The position numbers and the translations under genes were made by a program. A stretch of 56,404 bases of DNA from JBFGCM01 sp041581135 (lineage in GTDB: Bacteria > Actinomycetota > Acidimicrobiia > Spongiisociales > UBA5794), in assembly GCA_041581135.1 (NCBI GenBank), contig JBFGCM010000013.1, forward strand, positions 1-56,404. The letters run 5' to 3'. This document shows positions 1-10,833 of this stretch, in pieces (the stretch's first letter is position 1; each line of letters opens with the position of its first letter). The notes beneath the pieces were generated by a model. The model was given only the letters and a program-made list of their open reading frames with translations. It did not search any database and was not told the DNA's origin.

Positions 1-291
1 GGCCGGTCCCTGGGATGGGTCTGGTCTGGCATCTGGAAGCGAGTCTTCGAGCGGTCTGGCATCTGCTCCGGCGCCGGCGGGGACCATACGCCACCCATGA
101 TCCTCCTGCTGGTCGCGGGAAGGTCCCTGCGGCAACGTGACGGTGGGCCGGTCCCTGGGATGGGTCTGGTCTGGCATCTGGAAGCGAGTCTTCGAGCGGT
201 CTGGCATCTGCTCCGGCGCCGGCGGGGACCATACGCCACCCATGGTCCCCCTGCTGATCGGGGGAAGCGAGTCTTCGAGCGGTCGGGCATC
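1..291. repeat. Tandem direct repeat, 145-bp period, with a third partial copy
   Basis: Bases 1-99 recur without visible mismatch at 146-244, and similarity continues at lower identity beyond that. A third, diverged partial copy starts near 263. Each copy carries the module GAAGCGAGTCTTCGAGCG followed by a TCTGGCATCT-like module. The same modules recur at 25145-25180 and 25470-25500, so they belong to a dispersed family. No convincing reading frame covers the repeat. The left window edge cuts the array, so its true length is unknown. Confidence 0.85.
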
Positions 292-327
292 TGCTCCCGG
301 CGCCGGGTTGTTCGCCACGCATAGTCG

Positions 328-341
328 CCCTGCTTGCAGGG
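328..341. other. Small hairpin upstream of the FMN reductase gene
   Basis: CCCTGC, a 2-nt loop and GCAGGG form a perfect 6-bp stem between the repeat array and the FMN reductase gene. It may terminate transcription entering from the left or be the end of the repeat. No T-run follows. Confidence 0.35.
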
Positions 342-379
342 GAGCTCTCTCTGGGCCCTTCCCCTACACTCCGCTGCCT

Positions 380-928
380 ATGGACGTCATCGGGATCTCC
401 GGAAGCCTGCGAGAGGGCTCGTTCAACACGGCCCTGCTGCGCGCCGCGCAGGAGATGGCGCCGGGGGACGTCAAGGTCTCGATCTACTCGCTCGAGGACA
501 TCCCGTTCTACAACCGCGACGTCGAGCGGGAGATCGGGTTCCCCCCTCCGGTACAGGCGTTCCGTGACGCCATGGGCGCCGCCGATGCCATGCTCATCGC
601 CAGTCCCGAATACAACTTCTCCGTGACGGGCGTCCTCAAGAACGCCATCGATTGGGCGTCGCGCATGCCCGACTCGCCCATGAACCACAAGCTCGCCGGC
701 CTCATGGGGGCCGGCGGTGGGTTCGGGACGCTCCGTGCCCAGCTCCACCTGCGGGAGATTCTCGCCCACAACGAGGTCGAGGTGCTGCTGCGGCCGACGA
801 TCTACATCAAGATCCGAGACGGCGGCTTCGACGACGACGGCGAACTACAGGACGAGCGTGCCCGGGAGACGATCGCACAGCTGATGGCCGCGTTGCAGCG
901 GCGTCACGTGGAGCGGAGCAGCCCCTAG
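380..928 (+). CDS. NADPH-dependent FMN reductase (flavodoxin-like fold)
   Basis: A 182-residue protein of the NADPH-dependent FMN reductase / quinone reductase family, which transfers hydride from NAD(P)H through FMN to quinones, azo compounds or metals in the cytosol. The N-terminus has the FMN phosphate loop GSLREGSFN at residues 8-16. The second flavin-binding motif SPEYNFSVTGVLKNAIDW lies near residues 74-91. The length is normal for the family. The ATG at 380 is chosen because the fold begins there; the frame stays open upstream through the repeats but has no domain sequence. A TACACT box ends 9 nt before the ATG, so the mRNA may be nearly leaderless. The gene converges on the DUF3566 gene with a 4-bp overlap. 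Substrate is unknown. Confidence 0.88.
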   Translation: MDVIGISGSLREGSFNTALLRAAQEMAPGDVKVSIYSLEDIPFYNRDVEREIGFPPPVQAFRDAMGAADAMLIASPEYNFSVTGVLKNAIDWASRMPDSPMNHKLAGLMGAGGGFGTLRAQLHLREILAHNEVEVLLRPTIYIKIRDGGFDDDGELQDERARETIAQLMAALQRRHVERSSP

Positions 929-1419
929 GTCGTTGGAGCGCTCGGCGACGGGACCTTGGCCGACGCACTGGCCTTTCGCACCCGAGGGGGCTGCTCGGAG
1001 GACGTCACCGGAACAGGCGCCGGCGCCGGGGCCTCCACCGTCGCCGCACTGAGGGCGGCTTGCGGCACGACGGTGGTCTCCTCCAGCACGACCACCTCGA
1101 CGCCGCCGACCAGGTCGGAGATGAGGTTGTAGAGCACGGCACCGAGCGTGAAGACGCCGGTCATGACGATGGCACCGATCACGGCCAGCAGGACGATCAC
1201 CCGGAAGTACTGCTCGCCGTTGGCCTCGTAAGTGATGGTGAGGTTGTCGGCGATGTCCGACAGCCTCTCCGGGATGCCGGCCTGAATGATCAACGACCAG
1301 CTCACCCACGTTCCCAGCACGAACACCAACGCCGCGATGACGTTGATGACGAACGAGACCTTGAGAACGGTCCACGGGTCGATCTTTCGAATCACACGCC
1401 GAACGCGTCGTACCGGCAT
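925..1419 (-). CDS. DUF3566 transmembrane protein downstream of gyrA
   Basis: A 164-residue membrane protein of the DUF3566 family, which in actinobacteria usually sits next to gyrA. A basic N-terminus is followed by two predicted membrane helices, near residues 22-42 and 82-108, and a Pro/Ala/Ser-rich tail. The ATG at 1419 is preceded by AAGGAG at a good distance, so the longer open frame upstream is rejected. It lies 101 bp downstream of gyrA on the same strand and probably shares its transcript. The molecular function is unknown. Synteny and topology make the family call fairly safe. Confidence 0.82.
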   Translation of the reverse strand: MPVRRVRRVIRKIDPWTVLKVSFVINVIAALVFVLGTWVSWSLIIQAGIPERLSDIADNLTITYEANGEQYFRVIVLLAVIGAIVMTGVFTLGAVLYNLISDLVGGVEVVVLEETTVVPQAALSAATVEAPAPAPVPVTSSEQPPRVRKASASAKVPSPSAPTT

Positions 1420-1520
1420 GAAAGCTCCTTGATGTGAAGCACGAGTGTACCCCACCAATCGGTTCTTGCTGCATCAACGCCGATGCGGCGCAATGGGTTC
1501 CGCAGAGCCGGCGACGACGT

Positions 1521-3974
<2,454 letters not shown>

Positions 3975-4026
3975 GCATCACACCTGGGTTTCGCGGTCGG
4001 AATGGTTGCAAGAGAAGCTCACGACG

Positions 4027-5952
4027 TCAGATGTCCAAAAAGCGGACGTCCTTGGCGTTCTGCTGGATGAACGTGCGCCGGCTGTCGACATCGGTGCCCA
4101 TGAGCGTGGAGAAGATGTGGTCGGCCTCCGCGGCGTCGACCAGCTGCACCTGCAGCATGGTCCGCTCGCCCGGGTCCATGGTGGTGTCCCACAGCTGGCC
4201 GGCGTTCATCTCGCCGAGCCCCTTGAAGCGCTGAATGGTGTACTTGCGGCCATTCAGCTCGGCCTTGAGCTCCTCCAGATGGGTGTCGTTGTACGCCCAC
4301 TTGGTCTTGGAGCCGGCCTTGATGCTGTACAAGGGCGGCTGCGCGATGTACACGTATCCGGCTTCGATCAGCTGGCGCATGTGGCGGAACAAGAACGTCA
4401 GCAACAAGGTGCGGATGTGGGCGCCGTCGACGTCGGCGTCAGTGAGGATCACCACCCGGTGGTACCGCGACCTGGTGATGTCGAACTCGTCGCCGATGCC
4501 GGTGCCGATGGCGGTGATCAGCGACTGGATCTCGTTGTTCTGCAGCACCCGGTTGATGCGGTTTTTCTCGACGTTGATGATCTTGCCTCGAATCGGCAGG
4601 ATCGCCTGAAACTCACTGTTCCGGGCCTGTTTGGCCGATCCTCCGGCCGAGTCGCCTTCCACGATGAACAGTTCGGACACCGCCGGGTCCTTGGACGAGC
4701 AGTCCGCCAGCTTGCCGGGGAGACCACTCGACTCGAGCAGGCTCTTGCGACGGGTGAGATCGCGCGCCTGGCGGGCCGCCATGCGTGCCTTGGCGGCATC
4801 CGCCGACTTCTGGGCGATCCGGCGCCCGTCACCGGGATGGCGCTCCAACCATTCCGGCAACGCCTTGTTGAGGGCGCGCTCGACGAAAGACCGCACCTCG
4901 GTGTTGCCCAGCTTGGTCTTGGTCTGGCCTTCGAATTGCGGCTGGCGCACCTTGGCGGACACGATGGCGGTGATGCCTTCGCGCACGTCTTCGCCCTGAA
5001 GGTTGTCGTCCTTCTCCTTGAGGATTCCCTTGGCCCGGGCGAAATCGTTGACGGCGCGGGTGAGGGCCTTGCGGAACCCCTCCTCGTGGGTACCGCCCTC
5101 GTGCGTGTTGATGTTGTTGGCGAAGCTGAGGACCGTCTCGGTGTAGGCGTTGGTCCACTGGATGGCCACGGCGACCTCGGCATCGTCTCCCAGCTCCTCG
5201 AAGTAGGCCACCTGCTTGTGGGCGGGCTCTCGGGTGGCGTTGAGGTACTGGATGAAGTCGACGAGACCACCCTTGTAGTGGAAGACCTCCTCGATGGGCT
5301 CCTCCGGACGCTCGTCGTGGAACCGGATCTCCAGGCCCTTGTTGAGGAATGCCATCTCGCGCAGCCGGGAGATGACGGTCTGGGGGTTGTAGTCGGTGGT
5401 CTCACTGAAGATCTCGGGGTCGGCCCAGAAGCGGATCTCCGTGCCGGTGCGCTTGGCGGCTTTGCCCTTCTTCAGGGCACCATTGGGCTTGCCGTACTCG
5501 TAGCTCTGCGACCACTGGAAGCCGTCCCGCACCACCTTGACGTCGAGCCTGGTGGACAGTGCGTTGACCACCGACACCCCCACCCCGTGGAGACCGCCGG
5601 AGACCGTGTAGGCGCCGGATTCGAACTTGCCGCCGGCGTGCAGGGTGGTGAGCACCGTGGTGAGCGCCGACTGCTTCGTCTTCGGGTGCTTCTCCACCGG
5701 AATGCCACGCCCGTTGTCCCGCACCCGAACCGAGCCGTCGGTGAGCAGGTCGACGTCGATACGGGTGCAGAAACCGGCCATCGCCTCGTCCACCGCGTTG
5801 TCGACAACCTCCCAGATGAGGTGATGGAGGCCCTTCGGCCCGGTGGATCCGATGTACATCGCCGGCCGTTTGCGGACGGCCTCGAGGCCTTCTAGGACGG
5901 TGATGTCCTTGGCGGCATACGACGCGTTCGACGCGCTCTTGCTCTTGCTCAC
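4027..5952 (-). CDS. gyrB: DNA gyrase subunit B
   Basis: The 641-residue ATPase subunit of DNA gyrase. The GHKL ATPase domain carries EAVRKRPAMYIG and the downstream Gly-rich ATP lid. The Toprim domain has VEGDSAGGSAKQAR, and the C-terminal tail reaches RRTFIQQNAK as in other GyrB proteins. A GTG at 5952 is chosen: AAGGAG lies about 5 nt upstream and the product then begins a few residues before the conserved ATPase motif. The frame is open for another 91 codons upstream, but that stretch has no family similarity. The gene lies 208 bp downstream of dciA and directly upstream of gyrA, the order seen in Mycobacterium. Confidence 0.97.
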   Translation of the reverse strand: MSKSKSASNASYAAKDITVLEGLEAVRKRPAMYIGSTGPKGLHHLIWEVVDNAVDEAMAGFCTRIDVDLLTDGSVRVRDNGRGIPVEKHPKTKQSALTTVLTTLHAGGKFESGAYTVSGGLHGVGVSVVNALSTRLDVKVVRDGFQWSQSYEYGKPNGALKKGKAAKRTGTEIRFWADPEIFSETTDYNPQTVISRLREMAFLNKGLEIRFHDERPEEPIEEVFHYKGGLVDFIQYLNATREPAHKQVAYFEELGDDAEVAVAIQWTNAYTETVLSFANNINTHEGGTHEEGFRKALTRAVNDFARAKGILKEKDDNLQGEDVREGITAIVSAKVRQPQFEGQTKTKLGNTEVRSFVERALNKALPEWLERHPGDGRRIAQKSADAAKARMAARQARDLTRRKSLLESSGLPGKLADCSSKDPAVSELFIVEGDSAGGSAKQARNSEFQAILPIRGKIINVEKNRINRVLQNNEIQSLITAIGTGIGDEFDITRSRYHRVVILTDADVDGAHIRTLLLTFLFRHMRQLIEAGYVYIAQPPLYSIKAGSKTKWAYNDTHLEELKAELNGRKYTIQRFKGLGEMNAGQLWDTTMDPGERTMLQVQLVDAAEADHIFSTLMGTDVDSRRTFIQQNAKDVRFLDI

Positions 5953-6083
5953 AGAACTCCTTCGAAGCGACGCGGGGGGGCTGGCCGTACGCCGTGTTGA
6001 CACTGGTGTAAGTATAGCCCAGATGCGCCAAAACCCCTTATTTGACGGACACTTTCGGGATGCCCGGACACCCTCGACAACGC

Positions 6084-6104
6084 CCGGAATCCGGGGGTTT
6101 CCGG
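6084..6104. terminator. Hairpin in the dciA-gyrB intergenic region
   Basis: CCGGAA (6084-6089) pairs with TTCCGG (6099-6104) across a G-rich loop, 56 bp after the dciA stop. There is no T-run, so termination is only a possibility. The rest of the 208-bp gap holds a TATACT-like box on the minus strand (6016-6011) that could be a gyrB -10 element; no clear -35 hexamer accompanies it. Confidence 0.3.
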
Positions 6105-6160
6105 GGTGCTCCCCGACGCGGCCCACCGCTGATCCGACATATTTCTCGACGGCATGTCGA

Positions 6161-6475
6161 TCAGGCACCGGAAGCCACTCGAATGGCCACCGTGCTGACC
6201 ACTCCGGGACCGAAGGCTGCGGCACAACGGTCGATCAGATCCAGGGCCTGGTACTTCAGGAGCGAGGCCGTGGCCCCGTCATCGACCTCCACCACCAGTT
6301 CACCTGCGGCGAGCTTCACCGGTCGGGCGCGGGTTGCCCAGGGCTCCCCCGCCAACGCCTCCCAGTCGGCCACGATGCGCGCCAGATCGGGGGCGCGCGC
6401 CGCACCGATGCGGGCGAGCACGGCGTCGAGCGTCTCCGACAGCGGTACCAGGTCGCGGCGGCGCTCGCCGGTCAT
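6161..6475 (-). CDS. dciA: DciA (DUF721) replicative helicase-associated protein
   Basis: A 104-residue DUF721 protein, the DciA family that assists loading or operation of the replicative helicase DnaB in bacteria lacking DnaC or DnaI. The DUF721 core (LARIVADWEALAGEPWATRA, then a V/A-rich beta-rich part) covers residues 30-100. The protein is compact; mycobacterial homologues have a longer disordered N-terminus. The ATG at 6475 lies 10 bp after the recF stop, with no strong ribosome binding site, suggesting translational coupling to recF. The position between recF and gyrB matches the mycobacterial gene Rv0004. The family call is strong; the role is from family knowledge. Confidence 0.88.
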   Translation of the reverse strand: MTGERRRDLVPLSETLDAVLARIGAARAPDLARIVADWEALAGEPWATRARPVKLAAGELVVEVDDGATASLLKYQALDLIDRCAAAFGPGVVSTVAIRVASGA

Positions 6476-6485
6476 GCGATGACGC

Positions 6486-7652
6486 TCATGTGGTCTCCCT
6501 GTCGCTTCGGGCTCGGTCGACGGCACCTGGAGTGACCTCCCACAACGTGCCTGCGGTCGGAACTTCATCATGGCGCGCAGATGTGACGAGAACCTGGCCC
6601 TGCGGCAGGAGCTCGACCACCACGGCCGCTCGATCCGGATCGAGCTCGGAGAACACGTCGTCCAACAACAGGATCGGCGGCTGGCCGTGCAGCTCCGTGA
6701 GCAACTCGTAGGCCGCCAAGCGCAGCGACAACGCCAGCGACCGCTGTTCGCCTTGGCTGGCCTGGGTGCGGGCGTCCCGCGCCCCATCGTTCGATCCGTG
6801 GAGATCGCCCCGGAGCAGGAAGGTGGGGTCGTCGCGGTGGGGACCCGCCGAGGTGGTGCGTTGCTCCATGTCGCGCCGGCGGCGCTCTCCCAACGTGGTC
6901 GCCAATGCGGCCGTCAGCTCCGCATCGCTGAGGTCACCGGGAGGAACGAGCGGGGTTCCTCCGGCGGCCCACCTGCTCTGATAGCGCGCATCGATCTCCG
7001 TCGTGCCGGCCGAGAGCCGCTGATACGCCGCTGTGACCGTCGGAAGGAGCCGGGCCAGTAGTCGAAGGCGGTGACCGGCGACGAGGCCGCCTGTGGCCGC
7101 TACACGCTCGTCCCAGACGTCGAGGGTGGCCGCATCTGCATGAGGACCGTCGGCCCGCAGCAGTGAGTTGCGCTGCCGGACCGCACGTTCGTACTCGGCG
7201 AGGTCGGCGCCGGCACTGGGTAGCAACTGGGCGGCCAGGTCGTCCACGTAGTCGCGACGCAGAGCCGGCCCGCGCTTGACCACGTCGAGGTCGTCCGGCA
7301 GGAACGTCACCATGGGGATCTCGGAGAGCAGATCGGAATGGCGGCGAGGACGCTTGCCATTGAGCAGCACGCGGCGCCTTCCCGACCGGGGCAGCTCAAC
7401 CTCGACCCGCACTTCGCCGGACGCTCGCTCGAAACCACCCCGCATCACCGCCGCATCTGCGCCATCACGAATGAGCGCCTCGTCCGGTGCCCGGCGGAAC
7501 GACTTGAGGCGCGACAGGTAGCTCATGGCCTCCAGGAGGTTGGTCTTGCCCACGCCGTTGGCACCGACGAGGACGTTGAGCCCGGGATCCGGGCGATACT
7601 CGAGAGCCCGGTACGAGCGGAAGTCGGTGACCTCGATCCAGGCCAGCCGCAT
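6486..7652 (-). CDS. recF: DNA replication and repair protein RecF
   Basis: A 388-residue SMC-like ATPase that binds gapped DNA and helps RecO/RecR load RecA. Walker A is GANGVGKTN at residues 32-40. The Walker B/D-loop is LLLDDVFSELD near residue 337, and an ABC signature-like region with QGEQRSLALSL precedes it. The length is typical. Its ATG directly abuts the dnaN stop codon (TAG then ATG), indicating coupled translation. The C-terminus ends 10 bp before dciA. Confidence 0.97.
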   Translation of the reverse strand: MRLAWIEVTDFRSYRALEYRPDPGLNVLVGANGVGKTNLLEAMSYLSRLKSFRRAPDEALIRDGADAAVMRGGFERASGEVRVEVELPRSGRRRVLLNGKRPRRHSDLLSEIPMVTFLPDDLDVVKRGPALRRDYVDDLAAQLLPSAGADLAEYERAVRQRNSLLRADGPHADAATLDVWDERVAATGGLVAGHRLRLLARLLPTVTAAYQRLSAGTTEIDARYQSRWAAGGTPLVPPGDLSDAELTAALATTLGERRRRDMEQRTTSAGPHRDDPTFLLRGDLHGSNDGARDARTQASQGEQRSLALSLRLAAYELLTELHGQPPILLLDDVFSELDPDRAAVVVELLPQGQVLVTSARHDEVPTAGTLWEVTPGAVDRARSDRETT

Positions 7653-8732
7653 CTACAGCCGGACGGGCATCAAGAGGTAGCGGAACTCCGATGACGCGCC
7701 CTGGGACAACAGCCCCGGCTTCAGTGGGTCGAGGGTCTCGAGGACGACCTCGTCACTCGTCATCACCGACAGCCCGTCCATGAGGTACTTCGTGTTGAAG
7801 GCGATGGTCATCTCCTCGCCCTCGTACGTGGCATCGATGTGCTCGGCCTCCTCGCCGACCTCCTGGCGAGTCACCGACAGCTCGACGCCCCCCTCGTGGA
7901 GGTTGAGGCGCACGGGGATGTGATCCTCCGCCACCAGTGAAGCGCGCCCCACCGCCTCGACGAGGGCCTCCCGGGCGATCGTGACGCGGTTGGGGTAGCC
8001 GTCCGGCAGCAGCTGGCGGTAGTTCGGGAAACTCCCTTCGATGAGCCGGACCGTGAGCTGGCCGCGCTCCGATGCGAACACGGCATCCCGCTCTCCCAGC
8101 GTGATCGACAGCTTGGAGTCGCCGATGGTGCGCCCGAGCTCTCGGAGGGCTCGATACGGAACCAGGCCGCTGAGATCACCCGGCACTCCGGGCAGATCGC
8201 GCACCGCCAGTCGATAGGAATCGGTGGCGACCAGTCGGAGATGGTCGGATTCGGTCTCAAACAGCACGCCGGTGAGGATGGGTCGGGCCTCGTCGGTGGA
8301 GGCGCCCACACCCACTTGCGCCAACGCCTCGATGAGGGCGGCACCGTCGAGATCCACTGCCCCGACCGCCCCTTCGTTGGACAGCTGGGGGAAGTCGTCG
8401 ATGTTCAGCTCGCGGAGGCTGAAGCGGGGACCGTTGCCGGTGATCTCCACCCGTCCCTCGGACGCGTGCATGGAAACCGCACCGGCAGGCAGCTTGCGCA
8501 CGGCTTCCGATGCCAGCTTGGCGGGGATCACGGTGCGCCCGTCTTCGAGCGCCTCGACGTCAAGCATGGTCCGGACCGTCACCTCGAGGTCGGTCCCGGT
8601 GACACGCAACCGTCCTCCTTCCACCTCGCACAGGATCCCTTGCAGGATGGGGAGATGGGAACGGGTGCCCACTGCACGGCTGGCACGCGCCAGCACGTCG
8701 GCTAGATCGTCTCGTTCGGCTCGGATGCGCAC
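7653..8732 (-). CDS. dnaN: DNA polymerase III beta sliding clamp
   Basis: The 359-residue processivity clamp of the replicative polymerase. Three clamp domains are evident, including SYRLAVRDLPG and, in the last domain, GVELSVTRQEVGEEAEHIDA. The C-terminal YLLMPVRL is the classic end of DnaN. Translation starts at GTG 8732, with AGAGGA about 9 nt upstream. The gene is separated from dnaA by the 185-bp oriC region and is followed immediately by recF. Confidence 0.97.
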   Translation of the reverse strand: MRIRAERDDLADVLARASRAVGTRSHLPILQGILCEVEGGRLRVTGTDLEVTVRTMLDVEALEDGRTVIPAKLASEAVRKLPAGAVSMHASEGRVEITGNGPRFSLRELNIDDFPQLSNEGAVGAVDLDGAALIEALAQVGVGASTDEARPILTGVLFETESDHLRLVATDSYRLAVRDLPGVPGDLSGLVPYRALRELGRTIGDSKLSITLGERDAVFASERGQLTVRLIEGSFPNYRQLLPDGYPNRVTIAREALVEAVGRASLVAEDHIPVRLNLHEGGVELSVTRQEVGEEAEHIDATYEGEEMTIAFNTKYLMDGLSVMTSDEVVLETLDPLKPGLLSQGASSEFRYLLMPVRL

Positions 8733-8917
8733 TGTCCGTGTTCCTCTGCTGTAGCTGATTGATTATTCAAAAACCGTAGTGGTAGTAGTAGGGCCTGTGG
8801 ATGGTGGACAAGTCTCAAAACCCCAGGTCAAAAGGCTAGTTCGCTATCCACATCGGGTGTGGGCAGAGTGCAGGTTATCCCACCCCTCTGCGCCGGCCTG
8901 GGATCGTTGTGGATGAC
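8733..8917. other. Chromosomal replication origin oriC (dnaA-dnaN intergenic)
   Basis: The 185-bp dnaN-dnaA spacer holds an AT-rich stretch (about 8758-8773) and, directly beside it, a run of TAG-type trinucleotides (8777-8791). Next come GGCC and two overlapping DnaA boxes, TGTGGATGG (8796-8804) and GGTGGACAA (8803-8811). Further box-like 9-mers are CTATCCACA (8844-8852), TTATCCCAC (8875-8883) and TGTGGATGA (8908-8916). Location, box density and the trio/box layout agree with the basal unwinding module described for bacterial origins. The boundaries are inferred from the flanking genes. Confidence 0.88.
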
Positions 8918-10366
8918 TCATGAGGTTTTCCTCAGCTTCTGGGACAACTTGTTCACTTGGTGGAAAACCTCGCGATCGCTCTGCATGAGCCGCTTCACCT
9001 TGTCGATCGCATGGATCACGGTGGTGTGGTCACGGCCGCCGAACAAGGCTCCGATCTTGGGCAACGACAGGTTCGTGAGCTCACGGCACAGGTACATGGC
9101 CACCTGGCGGTAGAGCGCCAGAGGTTGCTTGCGGCTCGGCCCCAGAAGATCGCTGATGTTGACGCTGTAGTACGCGGACGTGACGTTGATGATGTCTTCG
9201 GGGTTGAGCGGTCCGGTCTCGTGCTCGGGGACGATGTCCTGGAGCACCTCGTGGGCCATCTCGAGCGTGATGGGCTCCTGCGTGAGTGCGGCGAACGCGG
9301 TCACCCTGGTGAGGGCGCCTTCGAGCTCCCGAATGTTGTCCAGCACGTGGGCGGCGATGAAGTCGAGCACGTCCTTGCCCACGGGTGTGGGAGCGAACTC
9401 GGCGTTCTTGCGGAGAATGGCGAGCCGGGTCTCCACGTCAGGCGGTTGGATGTCGGTGAGGAGCCCCCACTCGAACCGGCTGCGCAGTCGATCCTCGAGG
9501 GAGGACAGGTGCTTCGGCGGTCGGTCGGAGCTGATCACGAGCTGCTTGCCCGCTTCGTAGAGGCTGTTGAACGTGTGGAAGAACTCTTCGAGGATCTGCT
9601 CCTTGCCTTCGAAGAACTGCACGTCGTCGAGGAGGAGGGTGTCGATGGTGCGATACCGCGCCTTGAACTCGTCCATCCGCTTGCGGCGGATGCCGTTGAT
9701 GAACTCGTTGAAGAACTGCTCCGACGACACGTAGCGAACCACCGAGCGCGGTTCCAGCTCCAACGTGTGGTGGCCTACGGCGTGGAGCAGATGGGTCTTG
9801 CCCAACCCGGCGTGACCGTAGATGAAGAGCGGGTTGTAGTGGCTCCCCGGTTGCTCGGAGACCGCCATGGCCGCAGCGTGGGCGAACCGGTTGGACTGCC
9901 CGACGACGAAGTTGTCGAACACATACTTGGGAACGAGGCGGTGGTCGCCGCGGAGGGGTTGCTGAGAAGCTGCTGCGGGATCGACCAAGAGAGAGGGAGC
10001 GGTGTCCACGGCGTCGCCTTTCGTCGTCTCGTCGGTGGGTGAGGTGACCCCCCTCGGTGGAGATCCCGTCCCGCGACCGTTGGTCTCGGGTTTGTCCACA
10101 GGGGTCTCCAGGGCCACGTCCGGACTGTCGAAGAGGTCGGCACTGACCTCTGTGATGGCGGCGAGGTACCGGTCACGGACCCACCGCAGGTGAAAGTCCG
10201 ACGGTGCCTCCAGGTGGAGCACCCCGCCTTCGAGACGGGGTTTGAGAGGCTCGATCCAGGTTTGCCAGGCGAGAGGATCGACTCGGGTTTGAATCTCTTG
10301 GTGGAACTGGTCCCAGGATTCTGCTGACGCCTGCGTTTCCACAGCGTGCCGCCCTTCCGCACTCAC
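8918..10366 (-). CDS. dnaA: Chromosomal replication initiator DnaA
   Basis: A 482-residue AAA+ initiator. Domain I occupies residues 15-90, followed by a disordered linker of about 60 residues. The AAA+ domain has Walker A GHAGLGKTHLL, Walker B LLLDDVQFF and a sensor I region with SSDRPPKHL. Domain IV carries the DnaA signature near LPKIGALFGGRDHTTVIHA and contacts DnaA boxes. The start used is GTG 10366; a second GTG at 10342, with GGAAGGG 9 nt upstream, is an alternative that removes 8 residues. A perfect DnaA box, TTGTCCACA, lies inside the coding region at 10092-10100. Confidence 0.97.
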   Translation of the reverse strand: MSAEGRHAVETQASAESWDQFHQEIQTRVDPLAWQTWIEPLKPRLEGGVLHLEAPSDFHLRWVRDRYLAAITEVSADLFDSPDVALETPVDKPETNGRGTGSPPRGVTSPTDETTKGDAVDTAPSLLVDPAAASQQPLRGDHRLVPKYVFDNFVVGQSNRFAHAAAMAVSEQPGSHYNPLFIYGHAGLGKTHLLHAVGHHTLELEPRSVVRYVSSEQFFNEFINGIRRKRMDEFKARYRTIDTLLLDDVQFFEGKEQILEEFFHTFNSLYEAGKQLVISSDRPPKHLSSLEDRLRSRFEWGLLTDIQPPDVETRLAILRKNAEFAPTPVGKDVLDFIAAHVLDNIRELEGALTRVTAFAALTQEPITLEMAHEVLQDIVPEHETGPLNPEDIINVTSAYYSVNISDLLGPSRKQPLALYRQVAMYLCRELTNLSLPKIGALFGGRDHTTVIHAIDKVKRLMQSDREVFHQVNKLSQKLRKTS

Positions 10367-10833
10367 TTGTCGGCTACTCGTTCAGCCGGTTCTGCCACCT
10401 GTCCACACATCTGTCCACATATGTGGATTGTTGATGTGTCCGCACCGATCTCCGTAGAGAGCCGGTACGTCAGTCTCCGATCTGGTGGAGACCTTCTTCA
10501 TCTCGAGGGAAGTGCGGGTGCGCCGCCCTTCGGCGAACAGCGAGTATATGGGCGGGGCCGACGGGGGATCAAGAGTGCCAAATCTCACGCTATCCGGGGT
10601 CGGCGCCGCCCGGCGAATCGGCCTATTCGCCGTTGACCAGGCAGTTTGATCTGGCAAAATATGGATCGACATGGCAAGTCCTGCAGGGTTCGGGCTCCGC
10701 GGGCCGTTGAACAAGATTTCGCGACACACGCCGATTTTTCGCGGTCGAACCCACGCCGCCACTACTTTGCAAATCAGGTCGGGTCTCCGTAATCTGTCGC
10801 CCGACCGCGACTTCTTCCGGGGATCTCTCTCTC
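10367..10833. promoter_or_regulatory. dnaA-rpmH divergent intergenic region with DnaA boxes
   Basis: This 467-bp gene-free region separates dnaA (minus) from rpmH (plus). Near dnaA there are two CTGTCCACA boxes (10399-10407 and 10411-10419) and a reverse box TGTGGATTG (10422-10430). The last two form the perfect palindrome TCCACATATGTGGA (10414-10427). This suggests autoregulation of dnaA or a second origin subregion. The rest is mostly featureless; an AT-richer part lies at 10640-10670. Confidence 0.75.
10767..10795 (+). promoter_or_regulatory. Predicted rpmH-rnpA promoter
   Basis: A TTGCAA -35 element (10767-10772) and a TAATCT -10 element (10790-10795) are separated by 17 bp. They would start a transcript about 30 nt before the rpmH ATG. 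Strength is judged by eye. Confidence 0.55.

Noticed and set aside
1..379. Protein-coding extension upstream of the FMN reductase
   Set aside because: The in-frame upstream stretch is encoded by the repeat units and has no flavodoxin-fold sequence.
10367..10833. tRNA or other stable RNA gene in the dnaA-rpmH gap
   Set aside because: No cloverleaf arms or TpsiC-loop GGTTCGAATC-like segment could be assembled; the hairpins are explained by DnaA boxes.
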